From the NCBI GenBank assembly GCA_036874045.1, contig CM072344.1, forward strand, positions 9,148,501 through 9,212,500: DNA of 64,000 nt, read 5' to 3'. The stretch comes from Cymodocea nodosa (Eukaryota; Streptophyta; Magnoliopsida; Alismatales; Cymodoceaceae). The notes under the pieces were generated by a model that was given only the letters and a program-made list of their open reading frames with translations, searched no databases and was not told the DNA's origin. Position numbers and translations under genes: made by a program. Below are positions 61,201-64,000 of this stretch, one piece after another. The first letter of the stretch is position 1, and each line of letters opens with the position of its first letter.

Positions 61201-61915
61201 TTTTCTACATATAGTACATTCGAAATAACACAAGTCGGAGTTATTTGAACATTGCCCATACCTATGATTTTATCATTACTTTTGTTTCCAAATATTACAC
61301 TTCCTTTCGTGGTATTTGTAAATTTTTTAGTAGAATTTTCTATTCAGGCATGTGACTTGATGCTCCACTGTCCAAGATCCATTTTGATGTTGTTTTCTCC
61401 TGCAAAACAAATTAAGAAAAACATTTTCTTGGTACCCAATGTTGTTGAGGACCAAGTTCATTAAACGCATATTTCTTCTTCTTTTTTAAAAACAGTTTAA
61501 CATTATCATTTACATTCTTATTAGTTGTAAGTATTAATGATTTATCATTAGTATCATACTTACATATAGCATTATTGCTCTTATAATCATTCTTTTTGTT
61601 TTCAGATGTAGTATAACCAAGACCAAACCGATTTTTATGAGATCTTAATTTATTTTGGTTATACTCATACATTTCAATAAGTTCATACCAAGATTTCAGT
61701 ACATACAAAATCTTTTTCTACACAAGAATTTTCAGATAAAGAACATGTAGAACTAGTAATTGGTCTAATACTAGTGTTTTGAATTACATACTCAGGTTTC
61801 TGAATTTTTAGTTTACGACAATTGTCTGAAATTTTAGAAACATTAGAAACTGAATTTCCAGTACAATAAATAAGATTTTTAGAAACATTAATAGTCATGT
61901 TAGAAGTACTGTTTG
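58261..61915 (-). mobile_element. SIRE-type Copia gag end and pol
   Basis: In minus orientation: gag C-terminal part (about 61412-61900), protease region (about 61260-61400, with 'WILDSGASSHM'-like decayed text), GAG-pre-integrase and integrase (59607-61259), reverse transcriptase (about 58880-59600; YQMDVKSAFLHGLINVEVYV, KKALYGLKQAPRSW, GELSYFLGLQI) and RNase H to about 58300. Neither LTR of this element is attached in the usual place: upstream is a Gypsy LTR and primer-binding site. It is a broken fossil with about ten breaks, fewer than most other elements here, so it is among the younger ones. Confidence 0.85.
59607..61259 (-). pseudogene. long open stretch of the SIRE-type pol: integrase to RT start (550 residues)
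   Basis: The longest open frame in the window. Residues about 95-135 hold the GAG-pre-integrase motif (LWHRRIGHINMKLLHKLSRK) and a CDACELGK segment. The integrase core follows, with HMDLFRPSRIMSLSGKRYVF, VLVDDFSRYTWVCFL, LRSDYGTELDN and SPSQNGVVERKNRLLQ. Then GYKCFILNTKDKRDKF and FVGYSTRSKTYRVYN. The end reads IGTKWIFRNK and KARLVAQGYT, the start of the Copia reverse transcriptase. The acidic linker at residues 400-460 is typical. It belongs to the broken element above and is a fossil. Confidence 0.9.
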
Positions 61916-61918
61916 CGT

Positions 61919-61936
61919 TTTCCCAGCACTACACTA
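61919..61936 (-). other. primer-binding-site-like sequence, Gypsy type
   Basis: The complement reads 'tagtgtagtgctgggaaa', aligning with the site at 44755-44772 after the same 'aagtttt.ct' LTR end. It is more decayed. It is followed not by Gypsy gag but by Copia gag remains. Confidence 0.5.
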
Positions 61937-61937
61937 G

Positions 61938-64000
61938 AAAAACTTGGATTTGTTACTTCTGTTTTTACTTAGTTAATTTATCTTTATGCCTATTCTCTCT
62001 TTTAGAAGTAAACAAACAACCTTTAATACAATTTAGATATTAATTCCAATTTGTACTTTAACTGCAAGTGCACAGTGTCTATTATATTAGTGTGCAAGTA
62101 TAGGTCGATCCCATAGGGAATTGCAGAAGAACTTGAGAACTGTTCGTTTGTTAACAATCAAATTTATATATTCAATAAGCTCTCCGTTGACTTACAGTTA
62201 ACTCAACGGACTAAGTTCATTGAGTTATGGATAACTCAACGGACTAACCTTGTGGACTAAAGTTAACTCCACGAGCCTATCTTTTTTTTTTAATACTGTT
62301 ATTTACAAAGGAATTCGACCAACCATTGGGTGATTCCACAGATTGTAAATAACATCAATTAAGCTCTTTAATGTTAGTTAACATTGGATTTATCATTAAG
62401 CAATACTAACATTCAGATAATTCAAACAGTAACCATTAAAATCTTTAAGTCTTTTGAACGAACCAATTTCGGTAAACTGTAAAACTAAAATAAACATAAA
62501 ACAATCACAACACTAACAAAGATAACATTAATCACGATACAACACAAACAATACAACACTCAAATACAACATACAAACATAGATAAATTGTTTTTGGTAT
62601 TTTTGTTTTAATATGAACATGGAAATGGGCGAAAGGTGAAATGTAAAGTAATCTCACTTGATAGTAAATACTTCCGACACTATTTGCAACGCGATTACAC
62701 CATTGAAAATTAAACCACTTACAATCCTATCTCCTCTCCCTATAGAATCGCAAGTCTAGAATTGCAAGATGATCTCCTCTTCAGCATACAGGCATCAACC
62801 CGAAGCCAAGGCTAAAAGCTTTACAATCTCCTGAAATATGAGTCGGCACTTGGTGAAAATGGCTTCCCTTCCCGCGACGCGATCACTCCTCACAGTGGTT
62901 GTCAGGCATTGTGTTTGGCTCGAAATCGACCCGACATTAGGCAAGTATCCTCACAGACCTCTGATGGTTGATGATTATGGTGGTGATGATGATGGTTGGT
63001 GTGGAACTTCAGAGAATTGCGACGTCGATCCTCCTCTGCACACACTGTCCGCCCATCGATCACACCTTCTTCTTTTTTCTTCTTTTCTTTTATATTTCTT
63101 CAGTAGTAACTACTTCTGCTTGAATGGTCGGTAGGATTTCCTTCATTCATATCAACGGCGATGCTTTCTTCTCCTGCGCGATATGTGCAAACGTGGTTTT
63201 TTTCTCTTCCAACTGTCTATTCCTGCAACCGCTACAGTGGCATATTAGAAAATATAGAGAAATAAGCTGCTAACATAACGTGTTACCTTAGTGTATATTC
63301 ATGTAACTCAACGCGTACAGTTATGCTAACTTAACGAGTTAAACATGTGCATCTCACGTGATATACTAAAGCATTAAAATTCAACACGTGCATAAATTTA
63401 ACTATCTAATACTCAGGTGCATTTCGGATACTTAAAAACTTAACTATCTGATGCTTAGATGCATTTCAGATAGTTACAAATAACTCACCGATATATAACT
63501 TAAGTAAATCTACCAGATCTCGACACGTGTTAGCAGCAGTTTAATCATAAAATAACATTTCGGAGAGTTACAAGTCTAACTATCTGATGCTCAGATGCAT
63601 TTCAGATAGTTAGAGATAACTCACCGAAAATCCACTTAAGTCAATTTCCCAGAACATGACACGTGTCCTCAGCTATTTTATAAATAAAAAGAGATTTTGG
63701 AGAGTTACAGGGATAACTATCCGATGCCTAACTACAATTTCAGATAGTTATAGATAACTCACTGAAAGTTCACTTAAGTCATTCATTATGGTTTCGACAC
63801 GTGTACTTCAGGAAATAATAAAATATTCTCTCAAAATATAACTGTTCGGCAATTTAAACATAACTATCTGATACATGTTCGGTCTGTTAAACATAACTGT
63901 CCAAATATGTTTGGTATGTTAAACATAACTGTCTGAAATATCAGAAAATTTGGATACTTAAGAATTTCACAGCCTGCAACTTACCAATAGTTCAGAAATA
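61938..64000 (-). mobile_element. Athila-like Gypsy LTR, inverted copy, running off the window
   Basis: Homologous in reverse to 42845-44749. Shared parts are the 'gttgtttgtttacttctaaaag' end, the 'ataggtcgatcccatag' block, the GC-rich segment at 62740-63050 and the TATA region at 63086-63097. From 63280 on it has 'actcaacgcg' phrases, then TTTCGGAGAGTTA and CAGATAGTTA..TAACTCACCGA phrases with five CACGTG sites. The outer LTR end lies beyond the window. Confidence 0.78.

Noticed and set aside
62838-63134. 98-residue frame as a host gene
   Set aside because: A diverged copy lies in the LTR at 43560-43748, so it belongs to the LTR and is not a separate host gene; it is noted instead as an observation.

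Overview
This is a stretch of plant nuclear DNA, probably from a eudicot. It is AT-rich, carries one spliced host gene, and is otherwise packed with nested plant-type transposable elements: Copia and Athila-like Gypsy LTR elements, PIF/Harbinger, hAT and RTE-type LINE. The species cannot be fixed from the sequence. No CRISPR array, rRNA gene or tRNA gene was seen.

Host gene (about 1.1-5.3 kb). A six-exon gene on the + strand encodes a 260-residue RNA-binding protein of the RBM42 family (one RRM). All five introns in the coding part are GT-AG and in phase, and the reading frame is whole. It is the only intact host gene that can be supported. It follows directly on the end of a Copia-type LTR (1-382).

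Left repeat block (6-25 kb). In order: a non-autonomous PIF/Harbinger element (6132-7485); a LINE 3' fragment; a broken minus-strand Copia element with two LTRs and a recent 282-bp tandem duplication (8531-12955); a + strand Copia integrase fragment (13.0-13.8 kb); a 136-bp tandem repeat; a piece of one Copia element (15.6-17.0 kb) fused through a mosaic LTR to a nearly full-length but broken Copia element (to 21385); and a minus-strand RTE-type LINE (21.4-23.0 kb) split by an AT-rich insert. From 23 to 25.4 kb little is recognisable.

Middle block (25.4-42 kb). A dense cluster of short inverted repeats is followed by a decayed hAT transposase gene, itself carrying a solo LTR with a perfect 5-bp target duplication (27346-28700). 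Next is a SIRE-type Copia element (LTR, primer-binding site, gag). Its gag is split by a 6.2-kb PIF/Harbinger element (31145-37301), which in turn carries another solo LTR with a perfect target duplication (34166-35995) and a 24-bp minisatellite. Partial LTRs of several families follow.

Right block (42-64 kb). An Athila-like Gypsy element runs on the + strand (LTR about 42.8-44.75 kb; protease, reverse transcriptase, RNase H and integrase to about 49.4 kb; then a long acidic 3' ORF). After that come a minus-strand 3' ORF with a solo LTR inside it, a minus-strand SIRE-type Copia pol region (58.3-61.9 kb) with a 550-residue open stretch, and an inverted copy of the Gypsy LTR running off the end of the window.

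The most unusual pattern is shared by otherwise different LTR families here. They contain arrays of short palindromic phrases of two kinds (TCGGA-AGTTA / TAACTATCCGA and GTTGAGTTA / TAACTCAAC) together with many CACGTG hexamers. Twenty-four CACGTG sites were counted, all between 27.8 and 63.8 kb and none in the first 27 kb.
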